The position numbers and the translations under genes are program-made. Below are positions 18,704 through 28,009 of a DNA stretch of 64,000 nucleotides, piece after piece. The notes beneath the pieces were generated by a model that saw only the letters and a program-made list of their open reading frames with translations, was not told where the DNA came from and ran no database searches. Source of the stretch: Acidobacteriota bacterium. GTDB lineage: Bacteria; Acidobacteriota; Holophagae; Acanthopleuribacterales; Acanthopleuribacteraceae. The first letter of the stretch is position 1. Each line of letters starts with the position of its first letter. The stretch lies in NCBI GenBank assembly GCA_002747255.1, contig PDUC01000034.1:1-64000 (forward strand). Reading direction: 5' to 3'.

Positions 18704-20266
18704 TTGACCGAATTCACGACACACTTTCAAAATCACATTGCTTTTAAAAGCCTCGACGATTTTCAATGGAACCAGAACCTGGTCCAATTGATTCCTGTCA
18801 GCTGGATGATCACCTACTCCTGCATTCCTCTCGGTGAAGAGGGCAATATTGTGCATGTGGCTTTTCACGATGATTCTTTTTTAGAACATGTGGAAGAGCT
18901 GGAGTTGTTTTTAGGCAAACGCATTCAACCCGTCCGGGCACCCAAAGACAAAATAGAGGCCTGTTTAAAGGAATCCGAAACATCCCAACAGGTGCTCAAC
19001 GAAGCGACCAGCGGCTTCAAACCTCAGTACAGTCAGAACTACGAAGAGGAAGAAGTGCTGGACGCCAACCGCCTCATGGATGGTCAATCACCCCTGGTCC
19101 GCCTGGTAGATACATTGATTTACAGTGCTCTGGAACGCCGCGCTTCTGATATTCACATTGAAACACAGAGCCGGCAGGTCAAGGTCAAGTACCGAATTGA
19201 CGGTGTGCTTTACGATGCCATGGAACCGCTGGACAAGTCCCATCACAGCACCGTCATTTCAAGAGTCAAGGTCATGGCGCAGCTGGATATTGCCGAAAAG
19301 AGGATTCCCCAGGATGGCCGTTTCAAGTTGCAAATTCACGGTCGGCCCATCGATTTCAGGGTTTCCATCATGCCCACCATCCATGGCGAAGATGCCGTCA
19401 TCCGAATCCTTGATAAGGAAAGCACCAATGAGAGTTTCAAGGAGCTGAATCTCAAGATTCTCGGATTTGAAGGCCATTTGCACCGTCAGCTCAGCAAAAG
19501 CATTACAGAACCTTACGGCATGGTCTTGGTGACAGGTCCCACGGGCAGCGGGAAAACCACAACGCTCTACGCCTGTGTAAGTGAAATCAAGAACGATGAA
19601 GATAAAATTGTCACCATAGAGGACCCGGTTGAGTATCAGCTTTCCGGTATCACTCAAATTCCCGTACACGAAAAGAAGGGGCTCACTTTCGCGCGCGGTT
19701 TGAGATCCATCCTGCGTCACGATCCCGACAAAATTCTGGTAGGTGAAATTCGCGATACGGAGACCGCGCAAATTGCCATTCAGTCCGCTTTAACCGGACA
19801 CCTTGTCTTTACAACCGTTCACGCCAACAACGTGTTGGATGTCATGGGTCGATTTGTCAACATGGGTGTGGACTTACACAACTTCGTTTCAGCCCTCAAC
19901 TGCATTGTCGCGCAGAGACTGGTTCGTCTGATATGCGACTCCTGTAAGAAGCCCGACCAACCTGAGGCAGCTCTCATACGAAGATCCGGATTGGACTGGG
20001 AACACTGGAAGAACGTCGTGTTTTACAAAGGCTCGGGCTGTTTATCCTGCAACGGAACCGGGTATCGGGGTCGAACCGTCATTGCCGAGCTGCTGATTCT
20101 GACTGATGACCTGCGTGAAGCAATCAAGGATCGATTGCCGGTTCGTGAGATTAAACGACTTGCAGCGGAAACGGGAATGGTGTTCCTGAGAGAAGCCGCA
20201 CTGGAGAAGTTGAAACAAGGCGTGACGACCCTGCATGAGATCAACAAAGTCACCTTCATTGAATAG
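18704..20266 (+). CDS. gspE: type II secretion/pilus assembly ATPase GspE
   Basis: A 520-residue secretion ATPase. Residues about 1-110 form the N-terminal MshEN/GspE-N domain; the core has ASDIHIE (147-153), Walker A GPTGSGKTTT (278-287), the Asp box VTIEDPVEYQ, Walker B ILRHDPDKILVGEIRD and the His box TGHLVFTTVHANN. A four-cysteine zinc motif (CDSCKK and GCLSCNGTGYRGR) follows, as in GspE/PilB. The start is TTG at 18704 behind AAGGG. It heads a nine-gene plus-strand operon of assembly proteins, secretin and pseudopilins. No GspF-type membrane platform gene is present in the operon, so that partner must be encoded elsewhere. Confidence 0.92.
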   Translation: MTEFTTHFQNHIAFKSLDDFQWNQNLVQLIPVSWMITYSCIPLGEEGNIVHVAFHDDSFLEHVEELELFLGKRIQPVRAPKDKIEACLKESETSQQVLNEATSGFKPQYSQNYEEEEVLDANRLMDGQSPLVRLVDTLIYSALERRASDIHIETQSRQVKVKYRIDGVLYDAMEPLDKSHHSTVISRVKVMAQLDIAEKRIPQDGRFKLQIHGRPIDFRVSIMPTIHGEDAVIRILDKESTNESFKELNLKILGFEGHLHRQLSKSITEPYGMVLVTGPTGSGKTTTLYACVSEIKNDEDKIVTIEDPVEYQLSGITQIPVHEKKGLTFARGLRSILRHDPDKILVGEIRDTETAQIAIQSALTGHLVFTTVHANNVLDVMGRFVNMGVDLHNFVSALNCIVAQRLVRLICDSCKKPDQPEAALIRRSGLDWEHWKNVVFYKGSGCLSCNGTGYRGRTVIAELLILTDDLREAIKDRLPVREIKRLAAETGMVFLREAALEKLKQGVTTLHEINKVTFIE

Positions 20267-20275
20267 GAAAACAAC

Positions 20276-21040
20276 ATGTTGCGAACAAAGGTATTAAAGA
20301 AGCCCGTTTTGTTGCAGACAGAAACCAGGCTGTGGGGAACCCACGAAGGCGGTTGGAACATCGATATCCCTGTTCCAGAGGCCCTTCCTGTCTTCCCTGA
20401 TCTTGAAAAGGAACTGCCGGAATCCGTTTTCTCAGAAAAAAAAGCCGCTCTGATCTTACCGGAAATTGCCTTTTTCCCTCTCAAAATTCAAGTTGAAGAA
20501 CACGTCAAAGCCCGTGAAATGGAATCCTTTTTGAAGTGGAACCTGAAATCCCGATTGCCCTTCCCTTCGGAAGATGCCTGGATTCGCTTCACGCCCATTC
20601 AAAACACTGCTTCATGGCTCGTTTTTTCATTGCCAGGCTCGTGGATCAATGAAACCCACCTTTTCTTTCAGGAACGGCAAGTACAGCTGGGATACATTGG
20701 AACGATTGCGGGACTCTTTATGGAGAGCGGCATCAAGTCACTGGAGCGGGTCATGCTCGCTTATCACAGTTACTACATCTACCTCCAAATGAAATCCGGC
20801 AAATTAACCGGCTTTACCATTCGCAAATACCCCCTTGCCAATGACTCCATCCAGTTTGCTCAATTTATCGGAAGCGATTTTGAACTGCCCTCTTCACCGG
20901 TGCCTGTTCTCTGTTTCTCTGAATCGAGAATGAAAGAATGGGAGCGGTTCATATCAACTCATGAAAACCAGGTGTTCACCCTGATGGGTGACCGGCAAAA
21001 CGCGGCGCACTTTCTCACCGCACTGGGAGGAAGACCATGA
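20276..21040 (+). CDS. PilM/GspL-like cytoplasmic assembly protein
   Basis: A 254-residue protein with no membrane helix. Position between the GspE ATPase and a PilN-like protein, and the pattern ALILPEIAFFPLKIQVEEHV followed by LKWNLKSRLPF, fit the actin-like PilM or cytoplasmic GspL domain, which in the full-length form reads xxRxxxxPxxE. Here the nucleotide-binding half is much reduced, so it is probably a minimal version. It would connect the ATPase to the inner-membrane assembly platform. AGGA precedes the ATG; the stop overlaps the next start by four bases. Family assignment rests mostly on context. Confidence 0.6.
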   Translation: MLRTKVLKKPVLLQTETRLWGTHEGGWNIDIPVPEALPVFPDLEKELPESVFSEKKAALILPEIAFFPLKIQVEEHVKAREMESFLKWNLKSRLPFPSEDAWIRFTPIQNTASWLVFSLPGSWINETHLFFQERQVQLGYIGTIAGLFMESGIKSLERVMLAYHSYYIYLQMKSGKLTGFTIRKYPLANDSIQFAQFIGSDFELPSSPVPVLCFSESRMKEWERFISTHENQVFTLMGDRQNAAHFLTALGGRP

Positions 21041-21621
21041 GACCGGAACTTAACTTTTCACCGCAGCCCTTCAGAAGGAACCATCCTTTTCAGATTGCCA
21101 TCAGTCTGGTCAACATCGCGCTGGCGATCTTTTTGGCTTATTCCGGTTTTTATGGGTGGCATATCATTCAGGAGGATCTGGACAAATCGGGCGCATTCAG
21201 TGAACTGGAAACCCGACAACGGAAGCTGGACAAGCAATTCAGCGACATTCAAACACAGCTTCAAGCACTCGACTTGAGGTCCCATGACAGCGAAATCCGG
21301 TTTTACGCGGCTATTGAAAACGAGATGCAGGTACCGTGGATTGACATTATGGACACACTGGGCGGCCTCATACCGGAAGGTGTCCGCATCGTTGAAGTAA
21401 CTTCGGAGAGAAACAACCGTGACGCCGTTGCAGGCACTCAGACTCTTCATTTTGTCGCTGTTTCCAGAACGAAAAAAGAGGAAATTGCGTTCCTGAAAAA
21501 GCTTCAAAACCAGAAGGGTTTTTCCCGCGTTTTACTGAAAAGCGAAACCTACGAACACTCAGAAATCGGTTTTGAAGGTAGTTTCTCGTATGTAGGGGAG
21601 GATGAACATGAAGATCTTTAA
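21037..21621 (+). CDS. PilN/GspL-like assembly platform protein
   Basis: A 194-residue bitopic protein. A short N-terminal cytoplasmic segment (MRPELNFSPQPFRR) carries the asparagine-bearing LNFSP motif used by PilN to dock on PilM, followed by one membrane helix (IAISLVNIALAIFLAYSGFY), a coiled coil (SELETRQRKLDKQFSDIQTQ) and a ferredoxin-like periplasmic domain (WIDIMDTLGGLIPEGVRIVE). This is PilN architecture. It overlaps both neighbours, by 4 and 20 bases, indicating tight coupling. Confidence 0.75.
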   Translation: MRPELNFSPQPFRRNHPFQIAISLVNIALAIFLAYSGFYGWHIIQEDLDKSGAFSELETRQRKLDKQFSDIQTQLQALDLRSHDSEIRFYAAIENEMQVPWIDIMDTLGGLIPEGVRIVEVTSERNNRDAVAGTQTLHFVAVSRTKKEEIAFLKKLQNQKGFSRVLLKSETYEHSEIGFEGSFSYVGEDEHEDL

Positions 21622-22225
21622 CCTGAATCTGATCTTCACTGTTTGCGCGTTGATCGTTCTCGCCGTTTTTTGGTTGGCCTGGATCCCAAATCAGGAATCC
21701 ATTCATCAAAACCAAGCTTCCCGATTCCAGGAAGAGACACTGATCCTGGAGAAGAACAGTCAAGCCCTGCAGGCCATGCAGCAGGCGCTCGACCGTTTTG
21801 CCGCCAACAAGGAAGCCATTGCTCAGTTCCGCGGATACCTCTCCCGCAACCCCTTTGAAAGTCTCAGAAAAACCAGTGCCCATATCGAGAAGTTAGCTCG
21901 AAAAAACAGGATGGAACTCACCAGGGTCGTTTATCAGAAGGGTACCCGAACGGGCGCCCAACCGCGTGCGCGTTCGGGGAATCGGGACGGCAATTCATCA
22001 CGTACGACACGCTACTCTGGAAGTTCAGAACTGATCTCGTATGAAATTGAACTGCCACTCACAGGTACCTACCGCGATTTCAGGCGGTTTCTGCTGGACC
22101 TCCAAAAACAGGAACAGCTCACCGCTGTTCACGAAATTCGTGTGGACAGCAAGGACGACTCCGGTCTGCTTTCCATTCAGCTAGGTTTAACCAGCTATTT
22201 CACCCAGGGAGCCGACCATGAATAG
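21602..22225 (+). CDS. PilO/GspM-like assembly platform protein
   Basis: A 207-residue bitopic protein with an N-terminal membrane helix (LIFTVCALIVLAVFWLAWI), a coiled-coil stretch (about residues 35-75) and a periplasmic domain ending ELPLTGTYRDFRRFLLDLQK, the strand-helix pattern of PilO. A Arg/Ser/Gly-rich low-complexity insert (TRTGAQPRARSGNRDGNSSR) interrupts the domain. It presumably pairs with the PilN-like protein. It overlaps both neighbouring genes. Confidence 0.7.
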   Translation: MNMKIFNLNLIFTVCALIVLAVFWLAWIPNQESIHQNQASRFQEETLILEKNSQALQAMQQALDRFAANKEAIAQFRGYLSRNPFESLRKTSAHIEKLARKNRMELTRVVYQKGTRTGAQPRARSGNRDGNSSRTTRYSGSSELISYEIELPLTGTYRDFRRFLLDLQKQEQLTAVHEIRVDSKDDSGLLSIQLGLTSYFTQGADHE

Positions 22226-22760
22226 AAGAACCTCGTTTTTATTGCTTTTGGCTCTGGTTCTGATCGTCATTCGAGTGGCTGTATCGTGGCAAAACTCCGA
22301 TGGCGTGGCGACTTTTTTCAGCCTGGACACGGGCACGTATTCACTGGATGCCGCTGAGCAAAAGAAGCTGGATGTTCTCAGCACACATCCGGTCTTGACT
22401 TCAAAAACCAAAACACGAAACGCCAGGTATTTGAACCCCAGCAAAAGGAACCCCTTTTTATTCGGACGCCCGCCGGCACCTGAGACGGTCATAACGACTC
22501 CTGTATTGGAACCCGAAATCGTCATCGAGCAAACAGTCGTTGAAACGCGTTTTTCCGGTCGACTGATCGGCATGACCGAGCTGGCTGACAGCGGCAAGAA
22601 GCGTGTGCTGCTTGAAACATCCGAAGGGAACCTGCTCCTGACGGAGGGAGAGCTCATCGACGGCAGATACAAAGTCCTGGAAATCACCTATGAACACACC
22701 GTGATCGGCGATACGCAATCCGGGCAGCAACACACCTTGACCTATTTGGATGAACCATGA
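22218..22760 (+). CDS. PilP/GspC-like protein
   Basis: A 180-residue protein with an N-terminal membrane anchor (FLLLLALVLIVIRVAVSW), a linker with KRNPFLFGRP, the short motif typical of PilP and GspC proteins, and a small beta domain (FSGRLIGMTELADSGKKRVL, EGELIDGRYKVLEI) like the HR domain that contacts the secretin. No separate PDZ domain is seen. Its stop overlaps the start region of the secretin gene. Confidence 0.7.
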   Translation: MNRRTSFLLLLALVLIVIRVAVSWQNSDGVATFFSLDTGTYSLDAAEQKKLDVLSTHPVLTSKTKTRNARYLNPSKRNPFLFGRPPAPETVITTPVLEPEIVIEQTVVETRFSGRLIGMTELADSGKKRVLLETSEGNLLLTEGELIDGRYKVLEITYEHTVIGDTQSGQQHTLTYLDEP

Positions 22761-22783
22761 TTGACTGGAAGAAAGGAAGAACT

Positions 22784-25051
22784 ATGCGATTGACAACACT
22801 CATTCTTATGTCTCTGTTCTTGATTCAGTGTGCCAACCACAAACTGGTATCTGAAGCAAAACGCGAGACAGATAAAATGCACTGGGACCGCAGTTATCAG
22901 CTATGGGAACAAATCTACAAAGACAATCCCAATGACACCAGGGCGAGAATTCAGATGGAAAGGTCGGCTGTGTATGCTTCCCTCAGGCATTTGGAAGAGG
23001 GTTTGAAATTGCTGGCTCATCGATCTTTTAATGAAGCCAAGTCTGAACTGCTCTTCGCCTTGAAGTACGACCCCGACAATCAGTCCGCCATCGACGGGAT
23101 GAAACAACTTGAAAGAGAGTTGAAAGACCTGCAGACAATGAAAGAAAACAAGGGCGCATCCCTGGTTCCAGAAGCGGAGAACTCCTATCCGCAACTGACA
23201 CCCACCACCTCTGAAGCCATTAATCTTTACTTCCCGAAATCGGTCAAAATTCGGGACGTTTATCAGACTCTTGGTCAGAATTACGGCATTAACATCCTCG
23301 TTCACCCCAGCATCAAGGGCAGTTTGCCGAACCTGGATTTGCGAAACCTTGATTTCATCAAGGGTTTGAACACTCTAATGGTTCTCAACAAACACTTTTA
23401 CAAAATAATCGATGGGCGGACCCTGGTCATTCTCAGCGACAACAAATCCAACAGGGACATGTACGACAACCAGATTATCAAGACTTACTACCTATCCAAC
23501 GCCTCGCCAAAGGAAATGAAGCAACACCTCAAAGTTCTCGGCGACATGAAAGACTACACCGAAAATGAAGAATTAAACGCCATTACACTCAAGGGAACAG
23601 CCGAGCAGATTGCCATAGCCGACCGCATTATTAAAGCCAACGACAAGGCTCAAGCGGAAGTCATTGTTGAAATTGAACTGTTGGAAGTCAATAAAAACGT
23701 TCTAAGAGACATGGGTATCAAACCGGTTTTCTTTGATCCCGCCAACCCTACCGACACCACGGCCATGTATCAGGCCGGTCTCTTGTTTCAGCCTGAAGGT
23801 CAGGACTTATCGCAAATACGCGGAGCTTTTCCCGATATCAGCTCTGCCGATTTTCTGACGGTTCTACCCTCCGTCATGGTCAAGTTGTTAAAGGAAAACA
23901 GCGATTCCAAACAGATCTCCAACCCACACGTTCGGGTTACAGCGGGCAAGGAAGCGACGATTCAAATTGGACAGTCGGTGCCAGTACCGCAAACTTCCTT
24001 CTTCAACCCCTACCAGAATATCAACAACTCCAATTCCAACAACATCGGAGATCAGGCTCTGACAACGTTTGACTACCGCAACGCGGGTATCGATATCTCC
24101 GTCAATCCCAGGGTTCATCACAACAATGAAATCACCCTGGACTTTGCTCTCAAAGTCACATCCGTAGTGGGGACACAAGGTTATCAGCCCGTTTTTGGAC
24201 AGCGCATTGTCAACACGACGATTCGGCTCAAAAATGGTGAGTCAAGTGTTCTGGCAGGACTATTGAGTAACGATGAGCGAAAATCCATGACGGGTTTCCC
24301 CGGTATTTCCGATGTCCCGATTCTAGGCAAACTCTTTTCATCGGAGGAAAAGATTGTCAATCAAACCGACATTATCCTTCTGCTCAAACCGGTCATTGTC
24401 CGCGGGCCCAATATTAAACCCGAAGATGTGGCGCCCTATGAGATTTCCTCTTTGAGTCTTTCCAGTCTGATGGGACAACCCACAGAAAAAGAGAACAAGG
24501 CTCCTCAGAAGAAGAGTCGCGTAAACCGCTCTAATACCTCAAGCCTTCCCGGTCAGACAGAGTCCGCGGAAGAGGGTACGGAGCCCGAAATCACGGAGGA
24601 ACCCGAAAGCCCAGGTGATCAGGCTTCCAACACGCCGGGTATGTTGGCTTTTTTACCGGCCAACAAGCAGATTCGGGTGGATGAACCCATTCAAGTTCAA
24701 CTCTACATGACCAATATTCAGGGCTTGTATCAAGGTGAAGTCGTGGTCTCGTTTGATCCGGAATACCTTCAAGTTGAAAAAATGTCACTAGCTCGACTGC
24801 AAGTTGAAGAAGGCCGTTCCCCTGTCCTCTCGCCCTTTTGGAGTCAGGAAACAGGCAGAGCCAGTATTATCGTGGCTCCCGTTCCCGGATCCAGTGAATT
24901 TAACGGTTCCGGTATTATGGGGAAAATACATTTTCGCGGTATCAAGCCAGGCCATTCTGATCTGAAAATTCTGAATACGTCCTGTCTCAATGCAGCGGGA
25001 GAACAGTTGAAGATGGAGTCCATTCCCGGCTCTATCGAGGTAACACCCTGA
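22784..25051 (+). CDS. gspD: type II secretion secretin GspD with C-terminal cohesin-like domain
   Basis: A 755-residue outer-membrane secretin. The ATG at 22784 follows AAGGAAG and opens a lipoprotein-like signal (LILMSLFLIQC). Residues about 25-120 resemble TPR-like repeats, then N domains (INLYFPKSVKIRDVYQTLGQ), then the secretin beta domain with VPVPQTSFF and VRVTAGKEATIQIGQS, ending in the gate motif NGESSVLAGLLSNDERK and FPGISDVPILGKLFS. After an acidic proline-rich linker, the last 130 residues (FLPANKQIRVDEPIQVQLYM through GIMGKIHFRGIKPG) match a cohesin-type beta-sandwich. Secretin plus cohesin occurs in a few phyla; the role of the extra domain is unknown. Confidence 0.9.
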   Translation: MRLTTLILMSLFLIQCANHKLVSEAKRETDKMHWDRSYQLWEQIYKDNPNDTRARIQMERSAVYASLRHLEEGLKLLAHRSFNEAKSELLFALKYDPDNQSAIDGMKQLERELKDLQTMKENKGASLVPEAENSYPQLTPTTSEAINLYFPKSVKIRDVYQTLGQNYGINILVHPSIKGSLPNLDLRNLDFIKGLNTLMVLNKHFYKIIDGRTLVILSDNKSNRDMYDNQIIKTYYLSNASPKEMKQHLKVLGDMKDYTENEELNAITLKGTAEQIAIADRIIKANDKAQAEVIVEIELLEVNKNVLRDMGIKPVFFDPANPTDTTAMYQAGLLFQPEGQDLSQIRGAFPDISSADFLTVLPSVMVKLLKENSDSKQISNPHVRVTAGKEATIQIGQSVPVPQTSFFNPYQNINNSNSNNIGDQALTTFDYRNAGIDISVNPRVHHNNEITLDFALKVTSVVGTQGYQPVFGQRIVNTTIRLKNGESSVLAGLLSNDERKSMTGFPGISDVPILGKLFSSEEKIVNQTDIILLLKPVIVRGPNIKPEDVAPYEISSLSLSSLMGQPTEKENKAPQKKSRVNRSNTSSLPGQTESAEEGTEPEITEEPESPGDQASNTPGMLAFLPANKQIRVDEPIQVQLYMTNIQGLYQGEVVVSFDPEYLQVEKMSLARLQVEEGRSPVLSPFWSQETGRASIIVAPVPGSSEFNGSGIMGKIHFRGIKPGHSDLKILNTSCLNAAGEQLKMESIPGSIEVTP

Positions 25052-25053
25052 AG

Positions 25054-25533
25054 ATGTCCTGCTCCTACTCCACTCCAACTAGCAGAAAAGGGTTCACCAT
25101 TCTGGAGCTCATGGTAAGTACCGTTATTCTCGCGATTCTGGCTTCTGCCGCCGTTCCCGTTTCCAAAATGATGGTCAAGCGAAAAAAGGAAGCCTACCTG
25201 CGAGCGTCACTGCTGGAAATGAGGACGGCCATTGACCGTTACCGGCAGGCGGTTGAAGAGGGAATCATTAAAAAACCGCCTTTGGATCAATACGGGTATC
25301 CTGCAGATTTTGAAGAGCTTGTTTTTGGTGCTCCTCATGCCATGAAACCCTCCATAACCATTCGGTTTCTCAGACGTATCCCGGTGGATCCCATGACCGG
25401 AGAAGCCAAATGGGGCATGAGAAGTGTTCAGGATGCACCGGACAGCACAACCTGGGGTGGACAGAATCTCTTCGATGTCTACTCTCTAAGTGATGGCACT
25501 GCCATCGACCAGACGGAGTACAGCCAATGGTAA
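25054..25533 (+). CDS. type II secretion pseudopilin (GspG-like)
   Basis: A 159-residue prepilin-like protein. The class III signal is SRKGFTILELMVSTVILAIL, with Gly before the cleaved bond, Phe at +1 and Glu at +5. The following helix (ASLLEMRTAIDRYRQAVEEG) and a PxDP-type segment (IPVDPMTGEAKWGMRS) are those of a major pseudopilin such as GspG, except that the calcium-site region is extended. It lies two bases after gspD and overlaps the next gene by seven bases. Confidence 0.85.
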   Translation: MSCSYSTPTSRKGFTILELMVSTVILAILASAAVPVSKMMVKRKKEAYLRASLLEMRTAIDRYRQAVEEGIIKKPPLDQYGYPADFEELVFGAPHAMKPSITIRFLRRIPVDPMTGEAKWGMRSVQDAPDSTTWGGQNLFDVYSLSDGTAIDQTEYSQW

Positions 25534-25916
25534 AAAGAGCCTTCACACTCATGGAAATCACCGTTATCGTTACGGTACTCGTCTTGCTGGCATCCATTGC
25601 CGCGGCAACTCACAAATCAAGAGTTCGCAATGCCAAAGAAAGTGTCCTCAAACACAATCTCGCGCAAATCCGACTTACGCTCGATGCCTATAACGCGGAT
25701 CGCGGACATTATCCCGAATCGCTGCAGACGTTGGTTGATGAAGGCTATATGAGGCGCTTACCGGAAGATCCCTTCACAGGATCCAGTGATACCTGGGAAG
25801 TCATTTATGAAGAAGGTCTGGCTGACGAAGACACATCCTATATTCCTGGCGTTTTTGACGTTCGAAGCGGGAGTGTGGATGAAGCCATGGACGGGACTTT
25901 TTACAACGAATGGTAA
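25527..25916 (+). CDS. type II secretion pseudopilin (second GspG-like)
   Basis: A 129-residue pseudopilin beginning VKRAFTLMEITVIVTVLVLL; Ala rather than Gly precedes the mature Phe, which is tolerated by PilD-type peptidases. The pattern LAQIRLTLDAYNADRGHYPE, LPEDPFTGSSDTWEV is a standard GspG fold. It begins within the previous gene through the shared sequence ATGGTAAAA, and the next gene begins with the same arrangement, so both junctions look translationally coupled. Confidence 0.85.
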   Translation: MVKRAFTLMEITVIVTVLVLLASIAAATHKSRVRNAKESVLKHNLAQIRLTLDAYNADRGHYPESLQTLVDEGYMRRLPEDPFTGSSDTWEVIYEEGLADEDTSYIPGVFDVRSGSVDEAMDGTFYNEW

Positions 25917-26464
25917 AAAACTGTTATTTCTATCTCAAGAATAAAATGACCTTGCATAACAGGAGCAAGGGAAATGTCTTACTGGTTGTCATTATTATCG
26001 CGGCACTGATGGCACTGGGTCTTTCTCTGGCTTTTCAGCCTCTGCGTGTGCAAAAAATGAGGCAGAAGGAGGATCTGCTTATTTATCGCGGAGAACATCT
26101 CGCCAAGGGTATTCGCGCCTTTTACTTCAGATTCGGTCATTTTCCCAGAGATCTGGAAGACCTGGTCGAGGTGGAACCAAGACTGGTACGTCAGGTCTAT
26201 CAAGATCCCATGACGGAATCCGGAGAATGGGAATTGATGTACCTCGGCAAGGATAATCTCTCCAGTGCTCAGAGGTTGAAAGAACAATATTTACCTTCGG
26301 GTCAACAAAACACCCACAAAAGTTCACTGATGTCTCACGGGCGACAGATTATCGGTATTCGTTCAAAATCGACAGAAACCGGTTATCGCGAATACCAGGA
26401 AAGCAGAATCTACAATGACTGGCTATTCAGTGCGATGGCGGGCAGACGCAAACGCTCAAGATAA
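25910..26464 (+). CDS. pseudopilin-like protein, atypical
   Basis: A 184-residue protein with an N-terminal segment (RSKGNVLLVVIIIAALMALG) that resembles the prepilin helix of GspK-type minor pseudopilins (KG before the membrane helix, no Glu at +5). The remainder keeps the pseudopilin layout LAKGIRAFYFRFGHFPRDLE and YQDPMTESGEWELMY seen in the two preceding genes, but the C-terminal third is unique and basic. The ATG at 25910 overlaps the preceding stop; a later ATG at 25946 also gives a reasonable signal. It is the last gene of the secretion operon. Confidence 0.65.
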   Translation: MVKNCYFYLKNKMTLHNRSKGNVLLVVIIIAALMALGLSLAFQPLRVQKMRQKEDLLIYRGEHLAKGIRAFYFRFGHFPRDLEDLVEVEPRLVRQVYQDPMTESGEWELMYLGKDNLSSAQRLKEQYLPSGQQNTHKSSLMSHGRQIIGIRSKSTETGYREYQESRIYNDWLFSAMAGRRKRSR

Positions 26465-26680
26465 ACCAACTGAACCACCCTGTAGCTTTTGGCGTCCGTG
26501 TTGCGCAGCCGTGCCTATCTCAACAAGCATGAAGAGGTTTGCAGGCTGAAAAGATACGGTTCGTGCCACAAAACACGTCGGGCAGACAGAGACCAGGACT
26601 TGAAGGGCAACAGCGATGGCCGCTGGAACGAGGTGTCAAACGGGTTCGTTTATTCAGCAATCTGCAGCCCGGAAGATGGA

Positions 26681-28009
26681 TTAAAAATTAAAACTCAACT
26701 GGCCCTGATTGAAGAGCTCCAATTGATTGGGCAGACCAATTTCTTTTTCCATCATACGGGACGCCTTGACAAACTGATCGTCGTACTGAGGATCCATAAA
26801 CAGGAAGAAACGCCAGAGTGCCTGATGTCGATCACTCAAGCCGGACAGCTCGGGATTGGATAAATCGGACAGTTTCTTTAAAGGTCCCGAATCAATCTGC
26901 ACAAAGATATTGGCTTCTTTTAGTTTCATGTCGGTATCGGGAGCATAGATGATAACAGCAGAGGCCGGGATACCCAGCTTCTTGGCGATCCTCCGCTCCA
27001 GGTTCGATCTCTGGTTGCGCGTGTTTAAATGAAAAGCCCTTTGAAAGCGTTTCATGGCCTTTTCATCGGGAAAGCTCTTGTCGAGAGGGGAACAGGCCAC
27101 CATGTAAACCCTTTTGTATAAATGACGGCTTAAGTAAGAGTCCATCAATGATCGGAAGGGGTGTTTTTTGGGTAATCTCCTGTCCAGGAGGTAGATTAAA
27201 CTTTCATCACGCAGTTCGTACAGCTCCTTTGTATTGAAAAGCCGGTCACTGATCATCGCTTCCAGAATACGGGATAACATAGCCCCGGACACCATCTTGG
27301 TGTGGTGAAAGTAAACCCGTTCTGTCAAATGAAAGCGAATGCGAAGCAGACTGATTAACTCCGACCAGGCATCCTGTCTGAAACCTCGATCATTGTACAA
27401 TTCAAAACAGAGTTTGCCATCCCTGACTCGGAGGTAACGAAGGATGCGATCGTCAAAATTAAGCGGCAAGCCACAGAAATAAGCATCTCTGCGCAAATAG
27501 TCCAGTAAATCGGCACAAACAGGCCCCGCCACAAGATCGTAACTGTAACTCTGACCCGTTTTGGACTTTGAGAAAAAGGAAATAAGCTCATCGGTCAATT
27601 TCATCTTCCTGAGAACTTTCCCCAGTTCACCCAAAGTCAGGAAGTGTTCCAGGCGGTCGCGGCTCTTGTCGTGGGCGGGAAGAATCCTTCTCTCATCCTC
27701 AAAAGTGTGCCCATAGGGAATGTGCGTGATGTCGTGCAGGAGCGCTGCTATACTGATGAATCTTCGTTCTTCACTGCTGACAACATCCTGAAACGAAATT
27801 TGATTGATGCAGTCAATCATTCTCTTAACCATCCAGCTCGTGCCGATGGAATGCTCAAAGCGTGTGTGCTGTGCGCCCGGAAAAACCAGGTGACTGGTTC
27901 CCAGCTGCCTTATTCCTCTCAACCTCTGAAACTCAACTGTATCAATAACAGCGGATTCTTCATCCGATAGAAAAATATCTCCGTGAATGGGATCGCGCAG
28001 TGTTTTCAT
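26681..28009 (-). CDS. HD-domain phosphohydrolase (dGTPase/SAMHD1-like)
   Basis: A 442-residue HD protein of the YdhJ/dGTPase-like family. It begins with the family signature LRDPIHGDIFLSD and FQRLRGIRQLGTSHLVFPGA; metal ligands are in TRFEHSIG and AALLHDITHIPYGHTFED, followed by the distal Asp in VCADLLDYLRRDAYFCGLP. Such proteins hydrolyse dNTPs or related nucleotides. The C-terminal third has an arginine-rich segment. It overlaps the upstream gene by four bases, so the pair is co-translated. Confidence 0.88.
   Translation of the reverse strand: MKTLRDPIHGDIFLSDEESAVIDTVEFQRLRGIRQLGTSHLVFPGAQHTRFEHSIGTSWMVKRMIDCINQISFQDVVSSEERRFISIAALLHDITHIPYGHTFEDERRILPAHDKSRDRLEHFLTLGELGKVLRKMKLTDELISFFSKSKTGQSYSYDLVAGPVCADLLDYLRRDAYFCGLPLNFDDRILRYLRVRDGKLCFELYNDRGFRQDAWSELISLLRIRFHLTERVYFHHTKMVSGAMLSRILEAMISDRLFNTKELYELRDESLIYLLDRRLPKKHPFRSLMDSYLSRHLYKRVYMVACSPLDKSFPDEKAMKRFQRAFHLNTRNQRSNLERRIAKKLGIPASAVIIYAPDTDMKLKEANIFVQIDSGPLKKLSDLSNPELSGLSDRHQALWRFFLFMDPQYDDQFVKASRMMEKEIGLPNQLELFNQGQLSFNF

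Noticed and set aside
26489-26863. 124-residue plus-strand frame after the secretion operon
   Set aside because: Its second half is antisense to the HD-phosphohydrolase 3' end and it has no family resemblance; the first part may be spacer.
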